This document shows positions 1 to 11,160 of a stretch of DNA of 64,000 nt, piece by piece. The position numbers and the translations under genes were made by a program. Below the pieces are notes generated by a model, which was given only the letters and a program-made list of their open reading frames with translations, was not told the origin of the DNA and did no database searches. Each line of letters opens with the position of its first letter. Positions within the stretch are counted from its first letter, which is position 1. The stretch comes from Cyanodermella asteris (taxonomy: Eukaryota; Ascomycota; Lecanoromycetes; Ostropales; Stictidaceae). Location: positions 212,855 to 276,854 of the forward strand of contig UYJD01000012.1 in NCBI GenBank assembly GCA_900618795.1. The letters are read 5' to 3'.

Positions 1-3000
1 AGCGCGGCTGGGGTGCACCAGTAAGATGCCGAAACAGCCGCCTACTTCGTGGCGACGGATCTTGGTATAGTGACTCATCAGCGCCGCTGTCAGTAGCGAG
101 CGGGGGGTATCTGCAAACTACTGGTTGTCAGTATCTGACATCTAATACGCTGAGGGGCTCGTGGGCGGCTGTCTCTGTCGAGAGAGAAGTCGACCGAAGG
201 TGATTGCTGGCAAGGAAACGGAAGTCCAGCAGTAGGCGAATGAGACGCTTCCTTCTGGTCCTCGCTTATTCCGATTTGGCGTCCGTGTATATGTGCCTTG
301 AGCGGATTCCTACGTTGAAGGAGCCGGATCACCACGTGTCTGCTTCCTCACGCTTGGAGAATGCCGTGCGTGCTTAGCAGGATCTCCGCGAAATACGTTA
401 CGACAGGATTCTGGAACAGAAATGAGTGATGCCTTCGCTTCATGTCCTTCTCGATCCGGCATTAGTGGACTTGAAGTGTGTGTTGTTGGCAGTCGAGCTC
501 AAGTTCGTGGTAGCTCGAGCCTTGTCGGCCTGCAATACGGTCGCCCAGAACATGATGGGATGGAATCAGCCTTTACGTAAGGTCGTCCCGATGCAGTGGG
601 CTAGGAGAACACCCGTCCGTCTGGTCAAGAAAGGCCATGCCGGCGACCGTCCCGGATTACGAAACGTCAACAGCAATAAGGCCGGATGAAGGCCTTCGAG
701 AAGCCATGTCGGAGCATGCTCATTCAGTCGTAGTAGAGGTGCAGAGTCGACCTCCCAGGCTCGTATGCCCAACTGACTCGCGGTCTCAGATCCCACGCGT
801 ATGGACACATGATCGAGCTCCATTCGAGTGCGTCGTCTCACGTCTGAAATGAGTACATCACAATCTCAGCTAACAATTTCCCCATCCGGAAGCCACTTGA
901 AGAGCGTAGTGTGGACATCCCGCCTCTCGACTGGCAAGGCAGCTGGCAGCCTCATCGGTGACCACGTTTGGCAAATGGCACGTGGTACGCGCCAGGTAAC
1001 GGCCATGTTCCGCGCGGCCGCCGCGTATGTTTTGCACCGAGCCAGGAAAAAAAAAGCGGCCGAACAAGACTATGGCGGGCTGGGTGCCGCTCGCCAAGAA
1101 GTTTTGCGTAGTGCGGGAGAAGCAAACCAGCAGACAAGTCACGAGAAACACATGGCCAGAAACAGCGTGGCAGCTACCTGCAGAAAGTGCGCAATAGTGG
1201 TTACGCGTTAAAGCAGCGTCAGCTAAACAACGACGAAGACTGGTTATTTTCCACTCCCAAGCACTCCAAGGCGAAGATCGCTGGAACGCTGGTCGCTGAA
1301 AAAGTGGAGAGTAATAAAGGCAGCGTTGCGGATCAGAGAATGGGTTGGTCGGCGAAAAGGTGATTCGCTGGCGGACGATCCATCAAGATTTTTGACTGAG
1401 AAAAAAAGCTCGGGGGACTTCCTGTGGTGGTGGGGTTTGCTCTCCATTGACTGACTTTCTTGGAGGAGTGGGCACTCCACGCGATGAAACATTACCGTAT
1501 CCGTTCCGGTCCTTTTTTCCTCTCTCTCGGCTGCCACTTATAGCATGGTCAAATTTTCTCCGAATGTGGACGGACTTGGACGGTGGATCTACTATCTGGA
1601 GAAGGTGGCTGGTGTTAGAGGGCCTCGTATCGCAGGGTCATGGGCTGGGGTTGGGGAGCAGGGTTTTATGGCGAGCTGGGTTTTTCTTCATCAACGCTTG
1701 GCAAGTTGTGTTTTCGGCGATGGTGTCGGAAGGACGATGATCATAGAATCAATTATCTCGATGATGTGAGCTGCAGATATACGTTCGTGTTTATTTGACA
1801 GATATTTGTATGCGTTGCCGTATTCACTCACTGCGGGGACGAGTAGTGGAGTGGAGACGCATGAGGGAAACGACAGAAACAAGAGCGGTGTGGTGGGCTG
1901 TTCCGAGCACGGAAAGATCGTCTTGCTGATCGAAGACAAGGACGAACAAGATCACGGAACAGGACTCTTGAGATACCAAGTAACGAGGTCGCTGCAAGAC
2001 CAGCTTGTCAGCCTAGGTAGCTCTCAACGATGGCGATGATTTCGTAGTCATCAGCGACAGGCACGCAAGCTGTTGAATTGTCAAAACGCTTCTCAAGATT
2101 GACCCGAGAACTGCGCTGGGCGCTCTGACTCGGCTCACGTCAGTTTGATTGCTGACTCTGCAATCCATTATTCATCATGCCAAACAGGACCATGTTCCGA
2201 TCGTGGAAGCGTGCCGAGTTGAGCCGCCGTACCGGGCCACGGCACGCTTCGGATCAAGTGGTTAGTGTTAGTCAACAGGAAGCATGGTCCCCTTGCTTAG
2301 GCTGAGCACGTTGTCTCTCACGCTCGCCCAAGCGAGATGCACGCTGGACGCATGTATGGTGTTTTTCGCACGCCTTGAGGAATGATTGACAGCCTGGGGC
2401 GGTCATTTGGCATTCCTGATATGCCGCATGTGCAAGACCGGACGCCTACCCTGCCTGCTTGATCGATAGAACATCAAGAAAGCCTGCAATCGGCTAGGAA
2501 CGCGGACACTGTGAGCATTGACTCCCTGTCGTATCAGTCAATCAGTGTGAGGCGATTATAGTGCACCCGGGACCCCGCGGGACTTGTTATGCAGGCAAGG
2601 ACACACAGCTTTTGCCTCGTGCTTTGCCATGGAGCAAAGTCAGTCTGACTTGCACGACCACGTGTCAGTGACCGGGCCGAGTCGATCTAGTATCATCCGG
2701 ATCAGTGCATGACTCGATAAGACTACTCTCAACAGCAGATGCGTAAAGTGCTCAAAGTAGGTTTGAGTCCGGTCCACTTCCGCTGTGGGCTGTCTCGATT
2801 GGGGGGTCTTTCGTACGTGCCGGCAGGACTCGCATGGTTCGGCTGGTTTCTGCACCTCCTTAATCGGCGAGGCGAATGGCGCTGGGCGGCACTGCCGATC
2901 AATGGCGCCACCCTGACTACCACGTTGCCTTTTCCTGCAGCCCGGTCCCACATGCAAACGAAGCAGCACATGGCCATGGTATCACTGGTATGCCTGCGTC

Positions 3001-4425
3001 GCGATTGGCGTTGTTATCATCCTTTGTGCAGCCAGTCATCGACCGAGGCGGATCTCAACGGTGTCGTGGATTCTCCGAGGATCACATTCCGCTGCACGCA
3101 CAGCGAAACCTGCGGATGCGGTTGAAGGACGAGGATTGGCATTCTTTGGAAGGCAGGGAGAAATGCCGAGTTTCATAGCAGGAGGCAAACACAGCCCAAG
3201 CAGGAGCCAGGATTCCCGACGCTCGGGCAGTTGGGCAAATATGCAGCTGAGAAATAAACCTTGCTTCGGCTGGAATGTAGTCCGTTGATCGCCGCGGAAC
3301 GGCGTCGAGATACCGAAGGAGAATACATGATGCCGTGAAAATCTCGGACGGTAAAGTTCACTTGCATGTACTGATCTACGAACTTGTTTCTTTTTGCCAT
3401 GACTAAACATTGGGCGAAACTCAGCCATAGTTCCGAATTCTGTCAGTTCTCAAAGACGACAACAAATATGCATTGTCTGAACTCAACATCGCCGGTGGAA
3501 CAGATACAAAGTCAATCATTAAACTAAGATGCGAACAAGGGCGTTGTACAATGTCATCGCTACCGGTCAGTTAGACAGCAGGGCGAACTGTGGCACAATG
3601 GGTGGTGAGACAGGTCGGCAAGCGACGGGAAGGGGAGCGTACATGAGGAAGAAGAGTCGCACATTCATGTGTCAGGCAACAGACATACTTGCCTCGTGGA
3701 GAGAAGCACGTTGCCACGAGGCCGTGCGTGTCTGCAAGCCGGTAATCAAAAGTCGTGGCTTGAGTTCTTGTTTTGCCGTTTCAGGGTTTTGTTACCAGCC
3801 GTGTCTCGTGGCAGCGAATTTAGCGCTGAGCCAAATGACCCACAACGCGCCCACTGCCTCGCCGCTGCTTTTGTGCCAAAGTCTTGTCGGTCTTGGGTAC
3901 CTTCTTGGTGGTGGAATTGGAGTTGGCTGCTGGAGCAAGGACAATAATGCCTCGAGGGCTGACAGCTCGCCAATGGACAAGACGGTGCAGCCGCTGTCTT
4001 GTCAGGTGAAACTCGGTGGCTGAGGAAGCGCGATAATACAGAGTCCAGAGTACACGCAGTTGATAGTATGGTACAGCATGGCTGCCTCTTACGTGAGCGG
4101 TCATCAAGCGTGCGCTGCTCCCACGTTGCCGCCAAGAAGGGGCCGCAGTGCAGCGTGCAATCAATGCATGCTTTCGATCAATTCCATCATTTCCATCCAC
4201 TCCCGCCCACCTCTGCTTTGCTCACTCACCAGTCACCACCCAAACCACACAAAACTAGCAGCCTGGCCTTCTCTTCCGTCTCTCCAAAATCACGCTGCTC
4301 CCTCTGACATCCTCACTCTTCTCTGGCGCTTAGTTGGTGGATCCCCGACACCCGACTTCTTCCTCTGCACCGTGGCTCGTCTCGCTTCCTCCACGACACC
4401 ACTACCATCCAGCTGTCACAGGCTG
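1..4425. other. Long gene-free stretch upstream of the RGS gene
   Basis: I see no convincing coding region here. The open frames present are short, overlap one another on both strands, lack recognisable domains and have no fungal intron pattern joining them. The last 250 bases (about 4180-4450) are strongly pyrimidine-rich on the + strand, as is usual just upstream of highly regulated fungal genes. The stretch is most simply read as an intergenic region plus a long promoter and leader for the RGS gene that starts at 4452. A non-coding transcript cannot be excluded. Confidence 0.5.
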
Positions 4426-4455
4426 ATGTACTCACTCCACCCCGAGCTCTTATGA
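4426..4455 (+). promoter_or_regulatory. uORF overlapping the RGS start codon (ATGA)
   Basis: A 9-codon upstream ORF starts at ATG 4426 and reads MYSLHPELL. Its stop TGA (4453-4455) overlaps the main start ATG (4452-4454) in an ATGA tetranucleotide. The uORF is in a different frame from the main gene, so it is not an N-terminal extension. If the transcript leader includes 4426, ribosomes that initiate on the uORF would terminate on top of the main start, which is compatible with termination-reinitiation control. The transcript start is unknown. Confidence 0.5.
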
Positions 4456-6667
4456 ATTCGTCCTCCCCTTCTCACCTGCCTTCCAGCCCGATTTCTCCAG
4501 CTCGGTCACTTACACCCAGCGTCATCACAGCCGTCTCGTCAGCTCCCCCTCCACCTACCCGGACGCCTAATCTCGAGCCTGCAGTCGCCATCGACAATTA
4601 CTTTTCAGGCGGCCTCGCCAGCATTGGGGACTCAAAGAACGCAATCAAGCCTTTGTCCTTTACGAATCCCTTTCCCGCGTCACTTCGCAAATCTCAGTCC
4701 CCGCGAGCCGAGTCAAACAAGTCCGCTCGCTTCTCCCTTGTTGCGGTAGCACGCGAGAAGTTCGGCGATCTGACACTTAGAGAGCGCTCATCGCAGTCCC
4801 AACTCAAAGGCGGCAACGTGAGTGTCGACAACTCGCCTCGGCCTTCTCCTCCCGATTCGTGGAATTCGCCTCGTCAGCCTAGCGTTAGATCACAGCCCGG
4901 CAGCCTTGCCTCTATACCAACTTCTCCCATCGACGAACGCCCACCAAACCCTTCCGCTACTTCTTCTGGCAACGTGGCCCGGCCCTCGATCGATCGTCCT
5001 GGTGCAGCAGACAGGAGGCGTCTGCAGGAGGAAGGCGAGTCGATATCAATTCCGGCCTCCAGTACAATCACAGATCAATCGGGCAAGATGCACCAAACAT
5101 CCAGCCGTCTACTCCGCATGACGGACGACGACCGTCCGTTCACGCGCGACTTCAAAGACCTATTCTCTACGCTGATGGTTTCCCTACCGTTGACACCTCA
5201 CCGCGTACGATTTCAGCGGGTCGAACACAGCTTCACCAGCGAAGAGGCCATCAACAACCTTGGCAACCTCAAGTTCAGTCAGAGTAACCGTATGCCGGAT
5301 CCCAAAGATCCTAGCAGAATAGTGACGACAACGACGACAACGACATTCTCCATGGCCAAGGAGATGGCCCGTGCTGTATGCCAGCGCTTTTTGGAGGCGC
5401 GCTTCATCGAGGCAGCCGATGGCAAGCCCATCACAACATTTCCGCTAAAAGGACCTGTCTGGCAGCTCACACCGAAAGGTATCATGGTGTTGCAACGATT
5501 CTGCCAGCGCAACGGCATTCAACAGAGGCACGTCCTTGACTTGATCGAGTCGCCACGTAACACCATGACCCTGGTCATTCTGGAACGCGATGTCACATCC
5601 GACCGCCTGTCACACGATTCCGGCACTATTAGTGTCATCTTTCGCCGTTTCGCAGGGCAAAGCGGCCCCAGCATTCGTTCTGTCAGCCCAGGGTCTGACG
5701 GGGAACCTGCACCGGACGAGTACTACAATGGTCTGGTTGGCGTGAGACAGCAGAAAGAGCGCAGAGTTGGTGACAAGGTGGTCAAGAACACATTCACCGG
5801 CAAGCAGGCATGCGACTGGCTTATGGACTGCACAACTATTATCGACCGACGCGAGACGTACGAGCTTGCAGACGAGTTTGTCAAGCAAGGTCTTATGGAA
5901 GCTGTGGTAGAGGACAAGGTCTTCCTTTCCAACAACCCTGCTGCAGCCAGATTCCAACCCACTAGAAGCGCCCTGTATGCCATCACACCGAAAGGCCGTC
6001 AGCTTGCCGGATGGGAAAGAAGCCAGGAACAAGCACGACAGCCTGCACAAGATCCAGCTAAGGCTACTAACGGCAGCCATAGCGCGAGCGCCACCAACAA
6101 CAACAGACTGCATGCTATCGTTCAAGAGCCCAGTCTGCGTCTCCTCTTCAGAGAGCATCTCATCAACACGCATTGCGAAGAGAACTTGAGCTTCTACCTC
6201 GAGGTCCGCGAGTTCACGGACAGCTATGATCAGGCGGAGCGCGCCAAGGCTTTCACTCGCAACGATGCGATCAGAGAGTCGCTTGCAGCAGCATACGGTA
6301 TGTGAAATTTGATAGTGTTACAGCTCCAGTTACTGACAAGCATGATGCAGGTCTGTACAACGCCTTTTTGGCTCCCGGATCGCCCAATGAGCTGAACATT
6401 GACCACAATCTGCGCAACGGTCTTGCCGGACGCATGACCCGTGCCGTGGGCGACGACGAAAGCATGCTTCGCAGCCTACAAGAGGTCGTGGCACTCTTCA
6501 GAGATGCAAAGAACAGCGTTTTCAAGTTGATGAGCAGTGACTCGGTGCCCAAGTTCCTCAAAGACCCCAAGTTCGCGCGTGTGCTCAAGGAGTACAACTT
6601 TGATCAGCTGGTTAGCCAGGTCGGCACTGCGAGGAGTGAAAGCCCACCAGAACGCACCGTCCGATGA
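4452..6667 (+). CDS. flbA: Regulator of G-protein signalling, FlbA/Sst2 type (DEP-DEP-RGS)
   Basis: GTPase-activating protein for a heterotrimeric G-alpha subunit. FlbA/Sst2 proteins switch off vegetative-growth or pheromone signalling at the plasma membrane. Two exons, 4452-6297 and 6351-6667, are split by a 53 bp GTATGT..GCAG intron inside the RGS domain, giving 720 aa. The first 220 residues are Ser/Pro-rich and disordered. A first DEP-like region lies at about residues 228-360, and a second at about 427-516 around GKQACDWLMD. The RGS domain starts near 552 (EPSLRLLFREHLINTHCEEN) and ends near 700. Splicing joins LAAAYG to LYNAFLAPGS and restores the canonical RGS helices, which supports the intron. 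The ATG at 4452 is the first in-frame start and overlaps a uORF stop. The N-terminal start is the least certain part. Confidence 0.88.
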
Positions 6668-8153
6668 GGGATTGGATGGATGGAAGGGCAGGAAAGACAG
6701 CCCTCCAATGCTGGCGTCAAATAGTGGAGACGGCTTTCGATGTCTACCCCAACGAACCCATCTTGAGAAGGTTCGCGAACTGGCCTCTGCGCCGTTGAGA
6801 TCTTGACAGCAATCTCAACTGTGTCGGGCCGAGAGCCAATCAACAACCGCCAATCATGGCTCCCAGGATGTGAGCGGTCCAATCAGTGCACAGTTTAACG
6901 ACACAACCGAGGCGACAAACGTCCATCTGGCAGTCTGATGCGAGGAGTCGTCACCCTCTGTATATCAAATATAGGCCAAGATGCAATCTTCCGACAATAT
7001 CTGAAGTTGCTCGAAAGAGTGATGCGGGACCGGGCTTATTGACATGCACCCGGTCGCATTTGCAGACTTTCGCTTGCACAGATGCCAGGACTCGTTCCAA
7101 ACCATCTCACAGTATATGTAAGCGGGAACGAGGTGCGCCTGGCCCATCGTCCCGGGATAATCATGATGAAACGAGGTTTGCATTATACACATTTTGCTTC
7201 TGGCAGGTCAGGGTGACCACGAGTCACTTCCTTCCGGGGTCGAACGGTCGGAGAGCGACTACAGGAGCCAACTGCGATAGATTTGGGCTTGGGCCCACCA
7301 GCGTTATAGGCCAGCAATGGTGAGGATGTCTTGCGGTCAAACACGGGAGGCCCGTCAGGCCATGGATGAGGTCTTAATGCAACTAAATTATATTCATGTG
7401 TCATGCTAGACTGCTCGTCCTTCCAGTGGCCAAGGTATCCAGGCAAACGTAGATTTCACACCGGCAAGTAGATTGCTCTCGTGTACTTGGAATATTTTGA
7501 TGGTTCGATGGAGGCGGCGAGCGAGCGACGACGCTGAGGTGACGACCAGAAGCCAATTAGATGGCTTTCAAGTCGGAATTGATCCAGTAGAGGCCCACAC
7601 CTTGATTCTATCAGTCTATAATTCGAAGACCGCCATATGGTACATGTGAAGTGCATGTAATTCGTCGCCAGCTTGGCCCCGGCACTGCGGCTCTTTAGTT
7701 CCATTTCCGACGAAACCGCTCCCACACTTTCCGCTCCATCCCACCACCACCTCGGTAGTGACATGTTTCATCACCTCTACTAGTCGACCGACAAGCATAT
7801 CGCGGGTTTCTTCCCTCACACCAGTGTTGGCTGGGAGAGACACCTCGCAGTTTTAATCCATAGCGTTAGGCCGCAGTCCAGGCTGAGGCCGGTGTTTGCG
7901 TGATCCCGAGACCAGCGCGGACGAACAAACGACAAGTGACGCCTTCGTCTACATTGCCACCCTATCGCACCAGTCACGATATCCAGAGATCATCCGCGAT
8001 CCGGATCGAGCCAGTACGCCGGGCGTCCCTTGTCACCTGTCACCTCTCCTTCAATCCGCCAACCTCAACCGCAGCATCTGTCACAATTCACGAAACTCCC
8101 CACCTCGACTTCCACCTCGACATCCATTACTTTCCCTCTGTTCGAATCTCGCC
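6668..8153. other. Intergenic region, RGS to CUE-domain gene
   Basis: About 1.5 kb with no supported gene. The right part (about 8030-8150) is C/T-rich, as expected for the leader of the CUE-domain gene. The open frame reading through 7896-8153 in the same frame as that gene has no ATG of its own and lacks protein-like character, so I treat it as leader. Confidence 0.5.
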
Positions 8154-8924
8154 ATGTCCGACACAGCATCCGGCGGAAGCCTCTCCCTCTCCTCTCTCCT
8201 CCTCCTCGCCGGCATCACCTTCCTCGTAATCAGATACTTCCTCTCCTCATCCTCCAGCAACGGCAACAGCACGGATTCCAGGTCCGGGAGGGGGACGCGG
8301 GTCAACATTGCCGCCGTAGAACAGGTGGCCGCCATGTTTCCGCAGCTGGATCGGCGGGCGATTGCGTGGGATCTACAGCGGAACGGAGGGAATGCGCAGG
8401 CGAGCGTGGAGAGGATGTTGACACAGGGGTCTCTGGATACGGTAAGTGAAACATAACACCAGGATTCACGAGCAGTATATCACGAAGGTTTTTGCGAAGA
8501 TGGGATTGACATCAGGATTCGCGAGAATGAGGACTGGATTGGCTGACTGTCTTTATTATAGCCCCCACCTTCGTTTCAACCTCAAGGTCTCAACCCACCG
8601 CAAGCGGCCGGGAACCCCGGTGTGAGTAACGCGAGTAAAAAGCCCGGCAAGACACCGCATCAGGATCTGATTACGAGGTATAAGCTGGCGGAGAAGCTCA
8701 AGGCACAGCAAGAGGGGGACGGTCCGGGGCAAGAGGAGGCGACTACTGCGCAGGGTACACCGAGTGGGAAAAGTTCCGGGTGGAGTCAGAATAAGGGTGA
8801 GAGGGCGAGTTTGCTGCAGCAGAGGAGGGAGGCGATGATCTTGGCGGCGAGGCGGAAGATGGAGGAGAAGGATCGGAGGGAGATGAAGGGGAAGGGGAAG
8901 GAGGTTGTGGATGTGCAGGAATGA
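8154..8924 (+). CDS. CUE1: CUE-domain ER membrane protein, Cue1-like
   Basis: Probable ER-anchored ubiquitin-binding adaptor. Cue1 recruits and activates the E2 Ubc7 for ER-associated degradation. Exons 8154-8441 and 8562-8924 are joined across a 120 bp GTAAGT..TATAG intron, phase 0, giving 216 aa. A single hydrophobic segment lies at residues 13-30. The CUE domain spans about 53-93 with the MFP signature (MFPQLDRRAIAWDLQRNGGN) and a C-terminal VERML. The basic, Gln/Arg-rich tail includes DLITRYKLAEKL and RRKMEEKDRR, in the position where Cue1 carries its Ubc7-binding region. The ATG at 8154 places the membrane segment near the N-terminus, as in the family; upstream in-frame sequence has no ATG. 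Domain order fits Cue1 well. The E2-binding role is inferred from the family. Confidence 0.75.
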
Positions 8925-9260
8925 GAGGTGTGCAGGTGTGTGTTGAATTGGATGGTCTTGGAATAGATACATTGGAATTCTAGCGTATTGTTATGTGATC
9001 ATCGCAAGGGTTGTGATGTGGGCGATGCATTCTGGTCTTGAAACCAAGCACAAAACTGAGCGCAAGCTCATTTCATTGTCTCGAATTCATGGCGGGCATA
9101 GCTGCAATCTCATTCCTCATCACTCAGGTCTATGGCTTCGTGAAAATTAAGCGATCGGAGATCTACTCATGTTCACAAGAACAACAAAAGCACCAAATTC
9201 TCTCATCGAACCGCATTCCGCTCCTCATCCCGCCGTAGACCTCAAGGCACAACTCCCGAA
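8925..9260. other. Short intergenic region
   Basis: This 336 bp stretch separates the convergent 3' ends of the CUE-domain gene and the SDR. I see no gene or RNA in it. It should hold both 3' untranslated regions. Confidence 0.6.
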
Positions 9261-10136
9261 TCATGCGTAGGTCGACAGCGGCTTCGCATCAGGTATATCA
9301 GTCGTGTGAGCAATCTCCCTACTCGCCTCCGTCTCCCTCAATCTCGCCTCCGCCGCCGCCTTCGCCCCCGCATAACAGTCCGGCCCAATCTGCATCCTCA
9401 ACTGATCCTTGAACCCGCTCGCCATGCCCGTCAACGTAATCAACTCGTAAACCCGCTGCATCCCCTTCTCCGGATCCCCATTCTGCTGCCCGTGCCTCTG
9501 CCCATACGCCTCGTTCACGTCCAGATACCCCTCGATGCGGCTGCTCAGACTCGACCCGCCAGATCCCTGGACTCCGAGGAAGTTGGTCCGGAAGTAGCCC
9601 GGTTCGACGACGTGTACGCGAATGTTCCAGCGCGCGAGTTCGGGCTTGAGCGACTCGGACAGCCCCTCGAGGGCGAACTTGGACATTACGTACAACGGTG
9701 CGCCTTCGCCGCCCATCAAGCCCGCGATACTCGACATGTTGACGATGACGCCGGACTTTTGCTTGCGCATCGTCGGGAGCGCGCCGCGGATGAAGTTCAT
9801 GACGCCGAAGACGTTGACGTCGAACTGGTAGCGCGACTCCGCGTCGGTCGTCTCCTCGACGCTGCCGAGGTGCGCGAAACCGGCGTTGTTGACCAGCACA
9901 TCCAGCCGGCCGTGTTTGGCGGCGACGGCCTGCACGGCGGAGACGATTTCGGTTTCCGGGGCGGTGATTTGGATCTCGAGGGGTTCGACGCCGAGGTCGG
10001 TCAGGGATTGCGGGAATTTGGACAGGGAGCGGACGGTGCCGATGACGGTGTGGCCGGCGCGGGCGGCGATGGTGGCGAGGACGAGGCCGAGGCCGTTGTT
10101 GGCGCCGGTGATGAGCCAGACTTTGAGGTCGGACAT
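9261..10136 (-). CDS. Short-chain dehydrogenase/reductase (classical SDR)
   Basis: NAD(P)-dependent oxidoreductase with a Rossmann fold; the substrate is unknown. It is a single exon of 291 aa. The cofactor motif TGANNGLG is at residues 10-17 and NNAG at 83-86. The catalytic Ser lies in NMSSIAG near 135. The Tyr-x3-Lys pair is Y149/K153 (YVMSK). A PGYFRTNF segment follows, typical of SDRs that close over the nicotinamide. The length and motif spacing are those of a complete classical SDR. The ATG at 10136 lies in a good context (CACAATG). It is divergent from the Zn2Cys6 factor at 11161, about 1 kb away, so the two could share control. That link is inference. Confidence 0.9.
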   Translation of the reverse strand: MSDLKVWLITGANNGLGLVLATIAARAGHTVIGTVRSLSKFPQSLTDLGVEPLEIQITAPETEIVSAVQAVAAKHGRLDVLVNNAGFAHLGSVEETTDAESRYQFDVNVFGVMNFIRGALPTMRKQKSGVIVNMSSIAGLMGGEGAPLYVMSKFALEGLSESLKPELARWNIRVHVVEPGYFRTNFLGVQGSGGSSLSSRIEGYLDVNEAYGQRHGQQNGDPEKGMQRVYELITLTGMASGFKDQLRMQIGPDCYAGAKAAAEARLRETEASREIAHTTDIPDAKPLSTYA

Positions 10137-11160
10137 TGTGTTTGAGCTTGGAGAGATCTCGGAAAGCGTTGAGTGTCTGCGCTCGGTCTCGACTGTGCTA
10201 TTCTCCCTTGAAGAGTGACCAAGAGATATGCAATTGTATCTGAATTTTCGAAGTGCTATTGAATGTCACGACGCAACTTTCTAAGTGGACTTCGCAGGGT
10301 TGGCTGTTGCTCTTTGTGCTTTTGATAGAGTTGCGCTTCATGGTGAACGGACCGGAGTAGGTGGAAATATATACTGTAATGTTGAGCAGATTTCGGGCAT
10401 GAGGTATGTCGTGACGACAATCGGCGAAGATGCGAAGCTTGTCGGCATCCATGGTAGCTACAGAGCATCAAGGATGATCAAGCACCAAAGAGTCAGGGCC
10501 GATATCCCGATGAATTTCGGAGCTGCAATTATTCTGCTCCACACGTGATCTCGATCGTCGTCTCTGGGATCACCCGACAAAAAACTTGCAACGGACTTAA
10601 TGAAGTGCTATTGGAGGTGCTTGATTGAGTCTTTCATCCAAGACTAAGATGGGTACATATCTGCGCCGTAATTTAGAGACTGAAGGCACTACGTGTCCGG
10701 TCAGCGGGCTGTTTAGTTGGCGGCTCAAGCGAGAATCACTTAAGATCTCATTGCATGTAGCTATCCAAGTCACGTGTGGGCGTGTCTTGTGTGGGATGGA
10801 GGCGCCCAGTTTCGGCGATACAGTAAATACGAAAGATGTGCCGAGCTCGATCAGCCGCAGCAGATGGAGGGGCTCGGCTTGACTTACAATCCCTTTTCCA
10901 AGACTCAAAGCGCCAATCTACTCAGGGCCTGTTGTAAGACTGGGGATCTCGTAAATTCGACCAATGGTGACCATCCCTATTTATCAGAATTAGAAGACGG
11001 CTGAGACGTCTTCTCGCACTTCTCTGCTAAACTAACCTTTCCCGATTCCCGTCGGCATCCTCGACAAATCGCGTCCGACCTACTCTTGCACTCCGATTTT
11101 TCAAACGCCCCCATTCGGATCGTGACCTGCACCGATCAGCATCGGCCGAAGTGAGCGATC
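10137..11160. other. Divergent promoter region, SDR / Zn2Cys6 factor
   Basis: About 1.0 kb between two divergently transcribed genes. No coding region is supported. It should carry both promoters. I did not find a CGG-N-CCG site that I could defend as an operator for the neighbouring Zn2Cys6 factor. Confidence 0.5.

Noticed and set aside
3529-4200. Several frames before the RGS gene
   Set aside because: They lie on both strands over the same DNA, with no codon bias and no motif.
9306-10145. Antisense frame over the SDR (279 codons)
   Set aside because: Arg/Leu-rich then Asp/Gly-rich shadow of the SDR; no motif of its own.
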